From assembly GCF_050947875.1 (NCBI RefSeq), contig NW_027460291.1, positions 26,681,868-26,745,867 on the forward strand: a DNA stretch of 64,000 bases, given 5' to 3'. Positions within the stretch are counted from its first letter, which is position 1. Each line of letters begins with the position of its first letter. The stretch comes from Dermacentor variabilis (lineage: Eukaryota > Arthropoda > Arachnida > Ixodida > Ixodidae). Shown one piece after another: positions 42,235 to 53,573 of the stretch. Both the position numbers and the translations under genes were made by a program. Below the pieces are notes generated by a model. That model worked only from the letters and a program-made list of their open reading frames with translations, was not told where the DNA came from and searched no databases.

Positions 42235-45215
42235 TTACGCCCACTGCAGGGCAAAGGCCTCTCCCATACTTCTCCAACTACCCCGGTCATGTACTAATTG
42301 TGGCCATGTTGTCCCTGCAAACATCTTAATTTCATCCGCCCACCTAACTTTCTGCCGCCCCCTGCTACGCTTCCCTTCCCTTGGAATCCAGTCCGTAACC
42401 CTTAATGACCATCGGTTATCTTCCCTCCTCATTACATGTCCTGCCCATGCCCATTTCTTTTTCTTGATTTCAACTAAGATGTCGTTTACCCGCGTTTGTT
42501 GCCTCACCCAATCTGCTCTTTTCTTATCCCTTAACGTTACACCCATCATTCTTCTTTCCATAGCTCGTTGCGTCGTCCTCAATTTCAGCAGAACCCTTTT
42601 CGTAAGCCTCCAGGTTTCTGCCCATTGTAAGTGAGTACTGGTAACACACAGCTGTTATACACTTTCCTTTTGAGGGATAGTGGCAACCTGCTGTTCATGA
42701 TTTGAGAATGTCTGCCAAACGCACCCCAGCCCATTCTTATTCTTCTGGTTATTTCAGTCTCATGATCCGAATCCGTGGTCACTACCTGCCCTAAGTAGAT
42801 GTATTCCCTTACCACTTCCAGTGCTTCGCTACCTATCGTAAACTGCTGTTCTCTTCCGAGACTGTCAAAGAATACTTTAGTTTTCTGCAAATTAATTTTC
42901 AGACCCACCCTTCTGCTTTGCCTCTCCAGGTCAGTGAGCATGCATTGCAATTGGTCTCCTGAGTTACTAAGCAAGGCAATATCATCAGCGAATCGCAAGT
43001 TGCTAAGGTATTCTCCATAAACTTTTATCCCCAATTCTTCCCACTCCAGGCCTCTGAATACCTCCTGTAAACATGCTGTGAATAGCATTGGAGATATCGT
43101 ATCTCCCTGTCTGACGCCTTTCTTTATAGGGATTTTGTTACTTTCTTTGTGGAGGACTACGGTGGCTGTGGAGCCGCTATAGATATCTTCCAGTATGTTT
43201 ACATATGGCTCATCTACACCCTGATTCCGTAATGCCTCCATGACTGCTGAGGTTTCGACTGAATCAAACGCTTTCTCGTAATCAATGAAAGCTATATATA
43301 AGGGTTGGTTATATTCTGCACATTTCTCTATCACTTGATTGACAGTGTGAATATGGTCTATTGTTGAGTAGCCTTTACGGAATCCTGCCTGGTCCTTTGG
43401 TTGACAGAAGTCTAAGGTGTTCCTGATTCTATTTGCGATTACCTTAGTAAATACTTTGTAGGCAACGGACAGTAAGCTGATCGGTCTATAATTTTTCAAG
43501 TCTTTGGCGTCCCCTTTCTTATGGATTAGGATTATGTTAGCGTTCTTCCAAGATTCCGGTACGCTCGAGGTTATGAGGCATTGCGTATACAGGGTGGCCA
43601 GTTTCTCTAGAACAATCTGACCACCATCCTTCAACAAATCTGCTGTTACCTGATCCTCCCCAGCCGCCTTCCCCCTTTGCATAGCTCCTAAGGCTTTGTT
43701 TACTTCGTCTGGCGTTACCTGTGGGATTTCGAATTCCTCTAGGCTATTCTCTTTTCCACTATCGTCGTGGGTACCACTGGTACTGTATAAATCTCTATAG
43801 AACTCCTCAGCCACTTGAACTGTCTCATCCATATTGGTAACGATATTGCCGGCTTTGTCTCTTAACGCACACGTCTGATTCTTGCCTATTCCTAGTTTCT
43901 TCTTCACTGTTTTTAGGCTTCCTCCGTTCCTGAGAGCCTGTTCAATTCTATCCATATTATAGTTTCTGATGTCCGCTGTCTTACGCTTGTTGATTAACTT
44001 AGAAAGTTCTGCCAGTTCTATTCTAGCTGTAGGGTTAGAGGCTTTCATACATTGGCGTTTCTTGATCAGATCTTTCGTCTCCTGCGATAGCTTACTGGTT
44101 TACTGTATAACGGCGTTACCACCGACTTCTATTGCGCACTCCTTAATGATGCCCATGAGATTGTCGTGCATTGCTGCAACACTAAGGTCCTCTTCCTGAG
44201 TTAAAGCCGAGTACCTGTTCTGTAGCTTGATCCGGAATTCCTCTAGTTTCCCTCTTACCGCTAACTCATTGATTGGCTTCTTGTGTACCAGTTTCTTCCG
44301 TTCCCTCCTCAAGTCTAGGCTAATTCGAGTTCTTACCATTCTATGGTCACTGCAGCGTACCTTGCCGAGCACGTCTACATCTTGTATGATGCCAGGGTTC
44401 GCGCAGAGTATGAAGTCGATTTCATTTCTAGTCTCACCATTCAGGCTCCTCCACGTCCACTTTCGACTAACCCGCTTGCGGAAAAAGGTGTTCATTATCC
44501 GCATATTATTCTGTTCTGCAAACTCTACTAATAATTCTCCTCTGCTATTCCTAGAGCCTATGCCATATTTCCCCACTGACTTGTCTCCAGCCTGCTTCTT
44601 GCCTACCCTGGCATTGAAGTCGCCCATCAGTATAGTGTATCTTGTTTTGACTTTACCCATCGCCGATTCCACGTCTTCATAAAAGCTTTCGACTTCCTGG
44701 TCATCATGACTGCATGTAGGGGCATAGACTTGTACCACCTTCAATTTGTACCTCTTGTTAAGCTTCACAACAAGACCTGCCACCCTCTCGTTAATGCTAT
44801 AGAATTCCTATATGTTACCAGCTATTTCCTTATTAATCAGGAATCCGACTCCTAGTTCTCGTCTCTCTGCTAAGCCCCGGTGACACAGTACATGCCCGCT
44901 TTTTAGCACTGTATATGCTTCTTTTGTCCTCCTAACCTCACTGAGCCCTATTATATCCCATTTACTACCCTCTAATTCCTCCAATAACACTGCTAGACTC
45001 GCCTCGCTAGATAGCGTTCTAACGTTAAACGTTGCCAGGTTCAGATTCCAATGGCGGCCTGTCCGGAGCCAGGTATTCTTAGCACCCTCTGCAGCGTCAC
45101 AGATCTGACCGCCGCCGTGGTCAGTTGCTTCGCGGCTGCTGGGGACTGAGGGCCGGGGTTTGATTGTTGTATTCATATAGGAGGTTGTGGCCCAGTACTG
45201 CACCAGGGTGGCCAA
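42235..45215 (-). pseudogene. RTE endonuclease-reverse transcriptase, three lesions
   Basis: Reading from 45215: APE endonuclease with LNLATFNVRTLSSEASLAVL, GLSEVRRTKEAYTV and LMGDFNARVGKKQ; EIDFILCANP and the SDHRMVRT end of the domain. Then RT: AMQRGKAAGEDQVTADLLKD, YRPISLLSVAYKVF, AFIDYEKAFDSVE (motif A), VRQGDTISPMLF (motif B), LRFADDIALLSNS (motif C). The C-terminus is GHVMRREDNRWSLRVTDWIP. Lesions: TAG near 44808, TAA at 44100, and a one-base frameshift after VLPVLTYNG near 42630. Otherwise the frame is whole, so inactivation is fairly recent. Such frames are often misnamed 'craniofacial development protein 2-like' in gene sets. Confidence 0.93.
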
Positions 45216-45332
45216 TCCTGCTCTGGTGAGAGAGTGCGTTACCGGTTCTGGTCACCGGGATCAGGCCGCACTCCAGGCCGGTTTGTGCAATTTTCTCAAC
45301 ACACGTTTTTTTTTGTATTTTCCGGTGGAGAA

Positions 45333-45405
45333 TTGCGCTGCACCGGGATTTGAATCACGGTCCTTTTGCACTGGAGACGGATACTCTACCGTCCCCGCAG
45401 GAGTT
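45333..45405 (-). promoter_or_regulatory. tRNA-like A/B boxes in the RTE 5' leader
   Basis: The - strand reads GGTAGAGTATCCGTCTC (A-box-like, 45376-45392) and about 30 bases later CGTGATTCAAATCCC (B-box-like, 45344-45358), the spacing of a tRNA gene. It may be an internal pol III promoter or a captured tRNA/SINE head. Function is not shown. Confidence 0.45.
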
Positions 45406-45645
45406 AAATTAAAAATTGGAGAATGGGGTTTTGCGTGACAAAACCACTTTCTGATTATGCACGCCTTAGTGGAGGACTCCGAAAATTTCGACCACCTGGG
45501 GTTCTTTAACGTGCACCAAATTCTAACTACACGGGTGTTTTCGCATTTCGCCCCCATCGAAATGCGGCTGCCGTGGCCGGGGTCCGATCCCGCGACCTCG
45601 TGCTCAGCAGTCTAACACCGTGACCACTGAGCAACCACGGTGGGT
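45406..45645 (-). mobile_element. Ruka-type tRNA-derived SINE, copy 2
   Basis: Same family and orientation as copy 1: A box TGGTTGCTCAGTGG, B box GGGATCGGACCCC (weakened), conserved body. An exact 12 bp target duplication, CCCGCAGGAGTT, lies at 45394-45405 and 45646-45657. It inserted into the leader of the RTE element. Confidence 0.9.
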
Positions 45646-45720
45646 CCCGCAGGAGTTGTACGCCTCATTTGACCTACAGTCGTGCCCAATTTGATCAGTC
45701 AAGGTGGGCCAATATGAGCT

Positions 45721-46119
45721 CGGTTATACCGCATGGATGGCACTAGGCTAGAGAACCTGGTATTTATGACCTGCACATGTGTGGCCACACATAATTGAGG
45801 ATATATAATAATCTTTTAGGAGGGTTTCCGTACAGTGATAAAATGAAGGAAAAGACATTAGAAAAAAGAAAAAAAAGGGGGGAAAAAAGGAACATAACTT
45901 GTGATTTGAACTCGTGATCCTTCAATGTTGCCCGGAAAGGTAGCTCAGTCGGTTGGTTCGTCGAGCCAGCGGTTACTTTCAAGCGCCATAGCTCCTGCTC
46001 CGAGCCTCATACTTATGTGGAAAGGGGCTGGTGTTGTCCGCGACAGTCGATTTTTGGAAGGCATAATTTCTTGGAAAAATGGCCGCCAGAGGAGCAGCGT
46101 GAACTCGAGTGGCTTTAGA
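45721..46119. other. No gene; isolated A-box-like sequence
   Basis: A/G-rich stretch at 45840-45895. GGTAGCTCAGTCGGTTGG at 45939-45956 resembles a pol III A box, but no B box follows in the right place. Nothing else recognised. Confidence 0.35.
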
Positions 46120-47229
46120 GACTAGGAAAACTGCCTTAAAATATTTAGACTTGAGGGGAAGCTTCGTTAACAAACTATAACACGGCAATCAGCACTCGAA
46201 TATAATTATAACCCTAATAATAATTGTAAATATTCATCTCATCTATAGGATCTAAAGCGCGCGCTGTTTCTTGCCTCTGCGTGTAGTAGTTAAGAGAGCC
46301 AGTTTAAGGGCGGAGAACAGGGAAGGAAAAGAAAGCAAACTTGCAGCGCCGTGGTTTTAAAGCGCAACCGTGGTAGAGAAACGGAAAGGCGATATAAGCA
46401 TGCGTGGCCATGATACGCACACGACAAACTGCCTTACAATATTTAGACTTGAGGGGAAGCTTCGTTAACAAACTATAACACGGCAATGAGCACTCGAATA
46501 CGACGAGAGAAATAATTGAGACGTGGAAAATTCCCTTGAAATAAATCTGGTTTGCGAGACAAATGCTTGTATGTATTGAATCTCTTAAAAGATGAGGGGG
46601 GAAATATGCGCTCTCCGAGAGGGCATCGTCAGCACGAGACCACCACCGGGCTCCTTACGGGGATGTGGAGAGCTTCGCGGCCGGAACGAAGCCTCCCCTC
46701 TCCGCCGGCCAGGCGGGGAAAACGCGCTTTCCGATCGCTCAAGGTTGCGCAGGAATAGTGTAGCTCTAGCGTCTAGGAAAAGCTTTAACAGGTGCGAGGA
46801 CGGCACGCATAGCGTGGGAAGCTAGCCGCCGGAATAGCTATCTTCGAGAGCTATTCTATATTATATTATATTATACTTCGAGAGCTATGACTGATGCTTT
46901 TCTATATATATGTATTCATCTCATCTATGCGATCGCATGCGCGTGCTGTTTCTTTGTCTCTGCGTGTAGTAGTTAAGAGAGCCAGTTTAAGGGTGGAGAA
47001 GAGGGAAGGAAAGGAAAGCAAACTTGCAGCGCCGTGGTTTTAAAGCGCAACCGTGGTAGAGAAACGGAAAGGCGATATAAGCATGCGTGGCCATGATACG
47101 CACACGACAAACTGCCTTACAATATTTAGAATTGAGGGGTAGTTTCGTTAACAAACTATAACACGGCAATGAGCACTCGAATATAATTATAACCCTAATA
47201 ATAATTGTAAATATTCATCTCATCTATAG
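46120..47229. repeat. Diverged repeat units in direct orientation
   Basis: The block GAGGGGAAGCTTCGTTAACA through AACACGGCAAT occurs near 46150, 46450 and 47130, and again at 53070. The block GTTAAGAGAGCCAGTTTAAG occurs near 46285, 46970 and 52910. Unit boundaries ATATTCATCTCATCTATAG fall at about 46229, 46911 and 47211. The units differ by internal gain or loss. A GC-rich segment with CCGGGCTCCTTACGGGGATG (46650) recurs at 53235. I see no gene in it. Confidence 0.75.
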
Positions 47230-47534
47230 TGTAACGAACAATTAAGAGAGTCCAGACACAACTATTTATTGTGGGCTAACTTGTGCCCTGGGGGTAAATA
47301 AAAAGGACTGCCGCGTTCTGAAAAGGAGACCAAGAATGCCTTCTTCTTCTATCTCGAGCGTCGCTTCACCTCTTCTTCTTGCAGACGCTGACAACGGCGA
47401 TCTACGATGCAAGTGCGTGCGGCGAAAACACGTGCCATCATTTCGTCGTCTTTTCTTTCAATGCGCCGTTGTCGTCTTGAGGGGGGGGGCGCTCGAACCT
47501 GCGCGCGTTGTTTAAATGTTTCTGCCTTGTGTCA
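47230..47534 (-). repeat. 3' LTR of Gypsy B
   Basis: 305 bp; contains an AATAAA (complement near 47263) and a C-run on the - strand that is shorter than in the other LTR. Confidence 0.92.
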
Positions 47535-47646
47535 TTATCCCCCCTCCAAAACGCATCGTCCCGATGCGTACAGCGACTAAATTGTTCACAAGCTGTTGTC
47601 CATACTAAAGTGGTACATGGCACAGAATAGACGTTTGGTCGAATAT

Positions 47647-48618
47647 TCACTGCCTGTCATAATATGGCTTCAGTCTGACCACATGTACAGTTTCCGTGCG
47701 ACGCCGGCATCGTGATGAGCTGACTTGTCCTTCTGGCGTAACTTCGTAGTTCAGGGGACTGATGCGGCGAAGTACTCGGTAAGGGCCGAAATAACGGCGC
47801 AAAAGCTTTTCGGACAGGCCGCGCGTCCGCACGGGAGTCCACACCCATACTCTGTCGCCTGGGGCATACTCGACTTCCCTTCGCCGCAAGTTGTATCGGT
47901 CCGCGTCGATGCGCTGCCTTTGTTGAATGCGATGTCGCGCCAGCTGACGTGCTTCTTCGGCCCTCTGTGTAAAGTCGCTGATGTCAGGGTTCTGTTCTAT
48001 ACTGTCGCTGACAGGCAGCATTGCGTCCAAGGGTGTAGTAACTGTTCGACCAAAAACAAGCTGGAATGGCGTTACCTGAGTGGTCTCTTGCAATGCGGTA
48101 TTGTAGGCGAATGTTGCATAGGGTAGTATCTTGTCCCATGTACGCTGCTCTAAGTCTACGTAAATTGACAACATATCGGTCAGCGTCCTGTTCAATCGCT
48201 CGGTTAGCCCATTTGTTTGAGGGTGATAGGCAGTTGTTTTCCTGTGGCTGGTATGAGTCAGTTTCATAATGGATTGCGTCAAATCGGCTGTGAACGAAGT
48301 TCCTCGGTCCGTGATAATAATTGCAGGGGCGCCGTGTCGTAATACTATCTTGGCGACAAAGAATTCAGCCACTTCGACAGCCGTTGCACTGATGAGAGAG
48401 GATGTCTCGGCATATCGGGTTAGGTAATCCGTGGCTACTACAATCCATCGTTTCCCTGATGACGATGTGGGAAAGGGACCGAGCAAGTCCATTCCTACTT
48501 GTTCGAACGGTGCTCCTGGGGGTTCTATTGGTTGAAGGAGGCCTGCGGGTTTTAATGGAGGCGTTTTGCGTCTTTGGCAATCCCGACATGTTCGTACATA
48601 ATGCTGTACTGAAGTCAA
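47647..48618 (-). pseudogene. Gypsy B integrase, downstream of a single stop
   Basis: 323 open codons after the stop. They hold the two Cys of the zinc motif (YVRTCRDCQRRK), the catalytic core VGMDLLGPFP (D44), IITDRGTSFT (D104) and TNGLTERLNRTL (E140; DD35E spacing) and the C-terminal GDRVWVWTPVRTRGLSEKLL and VHVVRLKPYYDRQ. Catalytic residues are all present. Only the upstream stop separates it from the rest of pol, so it is part of one broken gene rather than an independent one. Confidence 0.9.
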
Positions 48619-51260
48619 TAGCTTTGGCCATTAATACTTAGCATGAATTCTGGCGAACGTTCTGCTCACTCCGAGGTGTCCTGCTGATGGGTCATCGTGA
48701 CAGGCTTCCAAGATTTCGGATCGCAATGCTGAAGGAACGACGAGTAGAAATTTCTCTGTGCTGTGATCAAAATTTCTGTTGTACAGGACACCATGTCTCA
48801 TCACATACGATGACAATCCCCGGCAGAAAACTCGCGGAACATGGACGGGGTGTCCCTCGAGGTGCCTGATGAGTAGGAGCAACTCGGCGTCAGACTGTTG
48901 GTGTTCGGCCATCGCAGATGTGGTCACGGCTCCAAGAAACGGAAAGTCGTGTCCATCTTTCACAGGAGCAGATTCGACCGGCGCACGTGATAAACAATCA
49001 GCGTCACTGTGCTTGCGACCTGACTTGTACACGACCGTTATGTCGTATTCCTGCAGTCTCAGACTCCATCTAGCAAGTCGTCCAGAAGGATCTTTCAGGT
49101 TTGCAAGCCAGCACAATGAGTGATGGTCGCTGATTGCTCGGGACGGTCTACCGTATAAGTATGGTCGGAATTTTCCTATGGCCCATATTACTGCGAGGCA
49201 TTCTTTTTCGGTGGCTGAATAGTTGGTTTCAGCCCTCGAAAGAGTGCGGCTGGCGTATGCAATCACTCTTTCCTCTCCGTTTTGCCACTGAACGAGGACG
49301 GCACCGAGTCCTAAATTGCTGGCGTCTGTGTGGATGTCTGTTTCCGCTTCCTCGTCAAAGTGCGCAAGGACCGGTTGGTTTTGAAGTCGCCGTCGTAGCT
49401 CATTGAATGCATCTTCTTGTTCACTTTGCCAGACGAAAGGCATATCTTCTTTCGTTAATCGCGTTAATGGCTCGGCAATCTTTGAAAAATTTTTGACGAA
49501 ACGCCTGTAGTAGGCACAAAGTCCTAGGAATCGCCTAACGGCCTTTTTATCAGTTGGTCTAGGAAACTTTTCTACTGCTGCGGTTTTCTCAGGGTCAGGA
49601 CGGATGCCTTCAGAGCTAACCACATGGCCGAGGAAAAGGAGCTCATGGAAGCCGAAGTGACATTTTTGTGGCTTTATCGTCAGCCCTGCTGAACTAATAG
49701 CTTTGAGCACAGTCCTTAGTCGTTCCACATGCTGAGCAAAGGTGGTAGAAAAAATCACGACGTCGTCAAGATAAACCAGACAGGACTGCCACTTTAACCC
49801 GGAGAGCACAGTGTCCATCATCCGCTGAAAGGTGGCAGGTGCGGAACAGAGGCCGAACGGAAGTACCTTGAATTCGTATAGTCCGTCAGGTGTGACGAAT
49901 GCTGTCTTCTCACGATCTCGTTCGTCCACTTCTATTTGCCGGTATCCGCTTTTGAGGTCCAGAGAGGAAAAGAATTTCGCATCCCGTAGTCTATCGAGGG
50001 TGTCATCGATCCTCGGAAGGGGATAGACATCCCGCTTTGTGACGACGTTTAGCTTCCGATAATCAACGCAGAAGCGCAAGGTCTGATCCTTTTTCTTTAC
50101 CAACACCACAGGCGAAGCCCACGGGCTGGTCGATGGTTGAATTACGTCGTCTCTAAGCATTTCTTCGACTTGTTTGCTGATGATCTCTCTCTCCTTCGGT
50201 GACACTCGGTAGGGATGCTGGCAAATAGGCCTCACAGCTTCGTCGACAATGATACGGTGTTTGGCGATGGACGTTCTCTGGACTTTCGATGTCGTTGAGA
50301 AACACGAGGCGAATTCTGGTACCAGGTTCTCTATTTGCTGCTTCTGGCTCGGTGATAGTGCTGCTTCGATGTTGACAGATGTGAGTATGGAGTCTACGTT
50401 GTCAGAATCCAGTAGTGCAGCATCGGAAGGGCTCAAATCCGTAATCTGTTCATAAGCATTAAGGCGGGCAATGACAGTTCCCTTCGCAACATGCTGGACT
50501 TCATTTCCAAAATTAGTCAGGAAGACATTCGAACACCCGTCACGCAGCTGAACCAGACCTCTTGCCATACAGATTCCTTTTTCGAGTAGGAGCCCAGTGT
50601 TACTGTCTGCTATTCCTTCATAGTCGCTGAATACGGTACTTCTTACGGCAACAGCTATGCTGGACCTTGGGGGTATCGTGACGTCGTCGTCTATAATCTG
50701 AAGAGCATCAAATTGTTCTTCACACTCGAATGTCGCGATGGCGTGCTTCGTTGAGAACGACACACAGGATTCCTGCAAGTTGATAACTGCACCGTTCGCC
50801 TGCAAAAAGTCCATTCCAATAATTAAATCCCTTGAACATTCTGGCAGGACAATGAAACTGGCGACGTATGTAAAGCCGCGCATTCCGATTCTAGAAGTGC
50901 ACCTGCCCACCGGGTTGATAAGGTGTCCTCCGGCGGTTCGAATTTGCGGTCCTCTCCAAGGAGTCAGCACTTTTTTCAGTCTTCTGGCAAGCACTTTACT
51001 CATAACGGAATGGTCTGCGCCTGTGTCCACTAAAGCGGTAATTTCGCAGCCGTCTATAAGCACACATAAATCTGAAGCAACGTCACTTTTTCCGCAACTG
51101 CTCTCGCGTCCGTCGTTCAGCGCTGGAGGCTCTGTTCTTGCGTCGACAGCGGCCTCACCTCCACAGGTCGCCGGTATTAGTTTTCCCGACGTGGGCTTTG
51201 AGGGCGTCGCCTTGGGGAGCTTGAGGATGGACGCGGGCTCGGTGATCGATACCTCAGCGG
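48619..51260 (-). CDS. Gypsy B Pol: protease, RT, RNase H
   Basis: The frame is open from within gag (about 51260) to the TAA at 48631. Numbering from the GTG at 51063: protease ALVDTGADHSVMS (D13); RT LKSGYRQIEVDERDREKTAF and YLDD at 431-434; connection FLGLCAYYRRFVKNF; RNase H HTDASNLGLGAVL (D579), SATEKECLAVI, SDHHSLCWLA (D645) and SDADCLSRAP; then the two His of the integrase zinc motif (DPSAGHLG). It ends HAKY* where relatives read YYWPK, so one base change made the stop. The pol frame lies -1 relative to gag and overlaps it, suggesting a -1 frameshift for Gag-Pol. Confidence 0.9.
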
Positions 51261-52535
51261 CACTGTTGACCGAGATTGATGTTTCTGTGAAGTCTGCGGG
51301 CTTTGGCGCGTTGACAAATACTCTTGGATCTCGAAAGGGCGTTCACCGTTTCTTGGGCAAGGAGCATTTACGGAAAACCCCCGAAGTCCCGCTCTGCGGT
51401 ATTCGCACATCCTGTAGAGATGACCAGCTTCGCCACAGTGGTAGCACAGTGGGATTCTATCAGGAGTGCGCCATATGTCAGCCTTCCGGAATCTCGTTTC
51501 CGGCGGAGACGGCAAGAACCGAGGTTCGGGCACATGCGCAGTTGCCGCGAGGAAAGTACCTCCTGGAGATCCTCTGAGTACCTCGGCGTACGATACCGTC
51601 GGCCGTACCGGTGACGACGCTTGCGGCTGTGCTGGCGGGTGCTGTTCGCGGACTGCTTGTCTCACTTCTTCGCGAACCACTTCCGCTAACGAAGAGACCG
51701 CTGTTGGGCCGTTGTTCAGCTGTTGCCTCTGGAGCTCTTCTCGAACCACAGATCTTATGAGTTCTCGTAAGACCTCGACGCTGTTCCCGAACATCATATC
51801 CATGGAGGTGACGTTCATATCGCGGTTGTAGAGTCTCGCACGCTGTTGAAGAGTCCTTTCCATAGTTGTCGCCTCGGAGCGGAATTCGGCGACGGTGCGT
51901 GGAGGGCTCCGAACCAAACCGGCAAAAAGCTCCTGCTTCACACCGCGCATCAGGTGCCGAAGCTTCTTGTCCTCGCTCATGCTCGGATCGGCCCGGCGGA
52001 ATAAGCGGGACATATCTTCGATATACATTGCCACGCTTTCGTTGTTTCGTTGGCTTCTTGCTTGCAAAGTGGCTTCAGCTTTTTCCCGGCGGTCTGTGCT
52101 CGGATACGTGGCCAACAGCTCCCGTCGGAAGTCATTCCACGACCGGAGGACAGCTTCATGGTTTTCAAACCACGTTCGCGCACAGTCTTGCAACGCGAAG
52201 TAAACATTGCGGAGCTTCCGGTTTTCGTCCCATCCATTGTAGTCAGCGACGCGCTCGAAGCCTTCCAACCAGTCCTCGGTGTCTTCGAAGGTATCGCCGT
52301 GAAAAGGCTCCGGCGTCCGCGGCTGATCGACGACGATGTGGGTTGAGGCTGTCTGGGACGTCATTTCAGGATTGTCTGCTGCTGCTATTATAGTTTGCTC
52401 CGGCACAAGAGGAAACTCAGGCGGCTCACCACGTAGGCGACGGCTTGTGCGCTGGTGGACAGGCGTGAACTCGTTGGGTCTGAGATGGCGTGGTTCCGGG
52501 CTGCTTTCTCCAACTCGAATTGGGCTGGAAATCAT
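51177..52535 (-). CDS. Gypsy B Gag
   Basis: 452 codons from the ATG at 52535, chosen because the longer open frame runs back into the primer binding site and LTR. Capsid-like region about residues 85-215 (FEDTEDWLEGFERVADYNGW, TWFENHEAVLRSWNDFRREL, SVAMYIEDMSRLFRRADPSM). Basic CCHC nucleocapsid CYHCGEAGHLYRMC at 364-377 and an Arg/Ser/Pro-rich end (RRRPQSPRREN). It would assemble the virus-like particle and package RNA. No stops inside. Confidence 0.9.
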   Translation of the reverse strand: MISSPIRVGESSPEPRHLRPNEFTPVHQRTSRRLRGEPPEFPLVPEQTIIAAADNPEMTSQTASTHIVVDQPRTPEPFHGDTFEDTEDWLEGFERVADYNGWDENRKLRNVYFALQDCARTWFENHEAVLRSWNDFRRELLATYPSTDRREKAEATLQARSQRNNESVAMYIEDMSRLFRRADPSMSEDKKLRHLMRGVKQELFAGLVRSPPRTVAEFRSEATTMERTLQQRARLYNRDMNVTSMDMMFGNSVEVLRELIRSVVREELQRQQLNNGPTAVSSLAEVVREEVRQAVREQHPPAQPQASSPVRPTVSYAEVLRGSPGGTFLAATAHVPEPRFLPSPPETRFRKADIWRTPDRIPLCYHCGEAGHLYRMCEYRRAGLRGFSVNAPCPRNGERPFEIQEYLSTRQSPQTSQKHQSRSTVPLRYRSPSPRPSSSSPRRRPQSPRREN

Positions 52536-52537
52536 TA

Positions 52538-52555
52538 CCCCGCACCTCCACCAGA
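52538..52555 (-). promoter_or_regulatory. Gypsy B primer binding site
   Basis: The - strand reads TGGTGGAGGTGCGGGGTA a few bases after the 5' LTR. Nearly the same site occurs in Gypsy A and C. tRNA identity not recognised. Confidence 0.6.
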
Positions 52556-52557
52556 AT

Positions 52558-52865
52558 TGTAACGAACAATTAAGGGAGTCCAGACACAACTATTTATTGT
52601 GGGCTAACTTGTGCCCTGGGGGTAAATAAAAAGGACTGCCGCGTTCTGAAAAGGAGATCAAGAATGCTTTCTTCTTCTATCTCGAGCGTCGCTTCACCTC
52701 TTCTTCTTGCAGATGCTGACAACGGCCATCTACGATGCAAGTGCGTGCGGCGAAATCACGTGCCATCATTTCGTCGTCTTTTCTTTCAATGCGCCGTTGT
52801 CGTCTTGAGGGGGGGGGGGGCGCACGAACCTGCGCGCGTTGTTTAAATGTTTCTGCCTTGTGTCA
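52558..52865 (-). repeat. 5' LTR of Gypsy B
   Basis: 308 bp; AATAAA near the 3' end on the - strand (complement near 52591). A longer C-run than in the 3' LTR accounts for the length difference. Confidence 0.92.
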
Positions 52866-53261
52866 ATAGGATCTAAAGCGCGCGCTGTTTCTTGCCTCTG
52901 CGTGTAGTAGTTAAGAGAGCCAGTTTAAGGGCGGAGAAGAGGGAAGGAAAAGAAAGCAAACTTGCAGCACCGTGGTTTTAAGGCGCAACCGTGGTAGAGA
53001 AACGGAAAGGCGATATAAGCATGCGTGGCCATGATACGCACACGACAAACTGCCTTACAATATTTAGACTTGAGGGGAAGCTTCGTTAACAAACTATAAC
53101 ACGGCAATGAGCACTCGAATACGACGAGAGAAATAATTGAGACGTGGAAAATTGTATGTATTGAATCTCTTAAAAGATGAGGGGGGAAATATGCGCTCAC
53201 CGAGAGGGCATCGTCAGCACGTGACCACCACCGGGCTCCTTACGGGGATGTTTGTACAAAG
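52866..53261. repeat. Right half of the repeat unit split by Gypsy B
   Basis: Continues the unit cut at 47229: GATCTAAAGCGCGCGCTG onward matches 46250. It ends with CCGGGCTCCTTACGGGGATG at about 53230-53250, after which sequence differs from the 46650 copy because a LINE follows. Confidence 0.8.
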
Positions 53262-53573
53262 CAATGGAGGACCTTTAATGCGAAACATTATAATAAGTTC
53301 ATAATTTATAATTTCATAATTTAATTTATTTATTAGTAAAAATACAGATAATTACATATGCGTAGTATACATAGGAGGTCCCATAGTCAAAGACTGTATC
53401 GGGACCTCCTGTTAAAGACACTTATGATGTTATACAATGTTTAAAGCAATAGTAGTACAGATGAGAGCTAAGAGTAATATCAAAACATGTTTATAGCATA
53501 TGAGTAATAAGAACACTTGTTAACAGCATGACTATATAAAAAATAGAATAAAATTTTAAAAACATGGACAATT

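Larger units (their letters stand above)
42197..45720 (-). mobile_element. RTE-clade LINE, near full length
   Basis: The 3' end is an (ATC)n tail at 42197-42229 after TGCAGTGGGCGTAACTAGGC. Upstream lie the RT, endonuclease and a 5' leader containing a tRNA-like segment and an inserted Ruka SINE (45406-45645). The coding frame has two stops and one frameshift. The 5' end is approximate because leader homology cannot be bounded from one copy. Confidence 0.88.
47230..52865 (-). mobile_element. Nearly intact Ty3/Gypsy retrotransposon ('Gypsy B')
   Basis: LTRs 47230-47534 and 52558-52865 read TGACACAAGG...GTTACA on the - strand and differ at about seven bases plus a poly-G length change. Target duplication ATAG at 47226-47229 and 52866-52869. 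Gag and pol frames are open except for one TAA in the integrase zinc region. Order is the usual Gag, PR, RT, RNase H, IN. It split a diverged repeat unit. Confidence 0.94.

Noticed and set aside
42235..45215. A host 'craniofacial development protein 2-like' gene
   Set aside because: The endonuclease plus FADD reverse transcriptase and the trinucleotide tail show it is an RTE LINE; the common name comes from misannotation of such elements.
45930..45985. Possible tRNA gene from GGTAGCTCAGTCGGTTGG
   Set aside because: The A-box match is good, but no B box or acceptor pairing follows at the right distance; upstream GTTCAAAT-like sequence is on the opposite strand.
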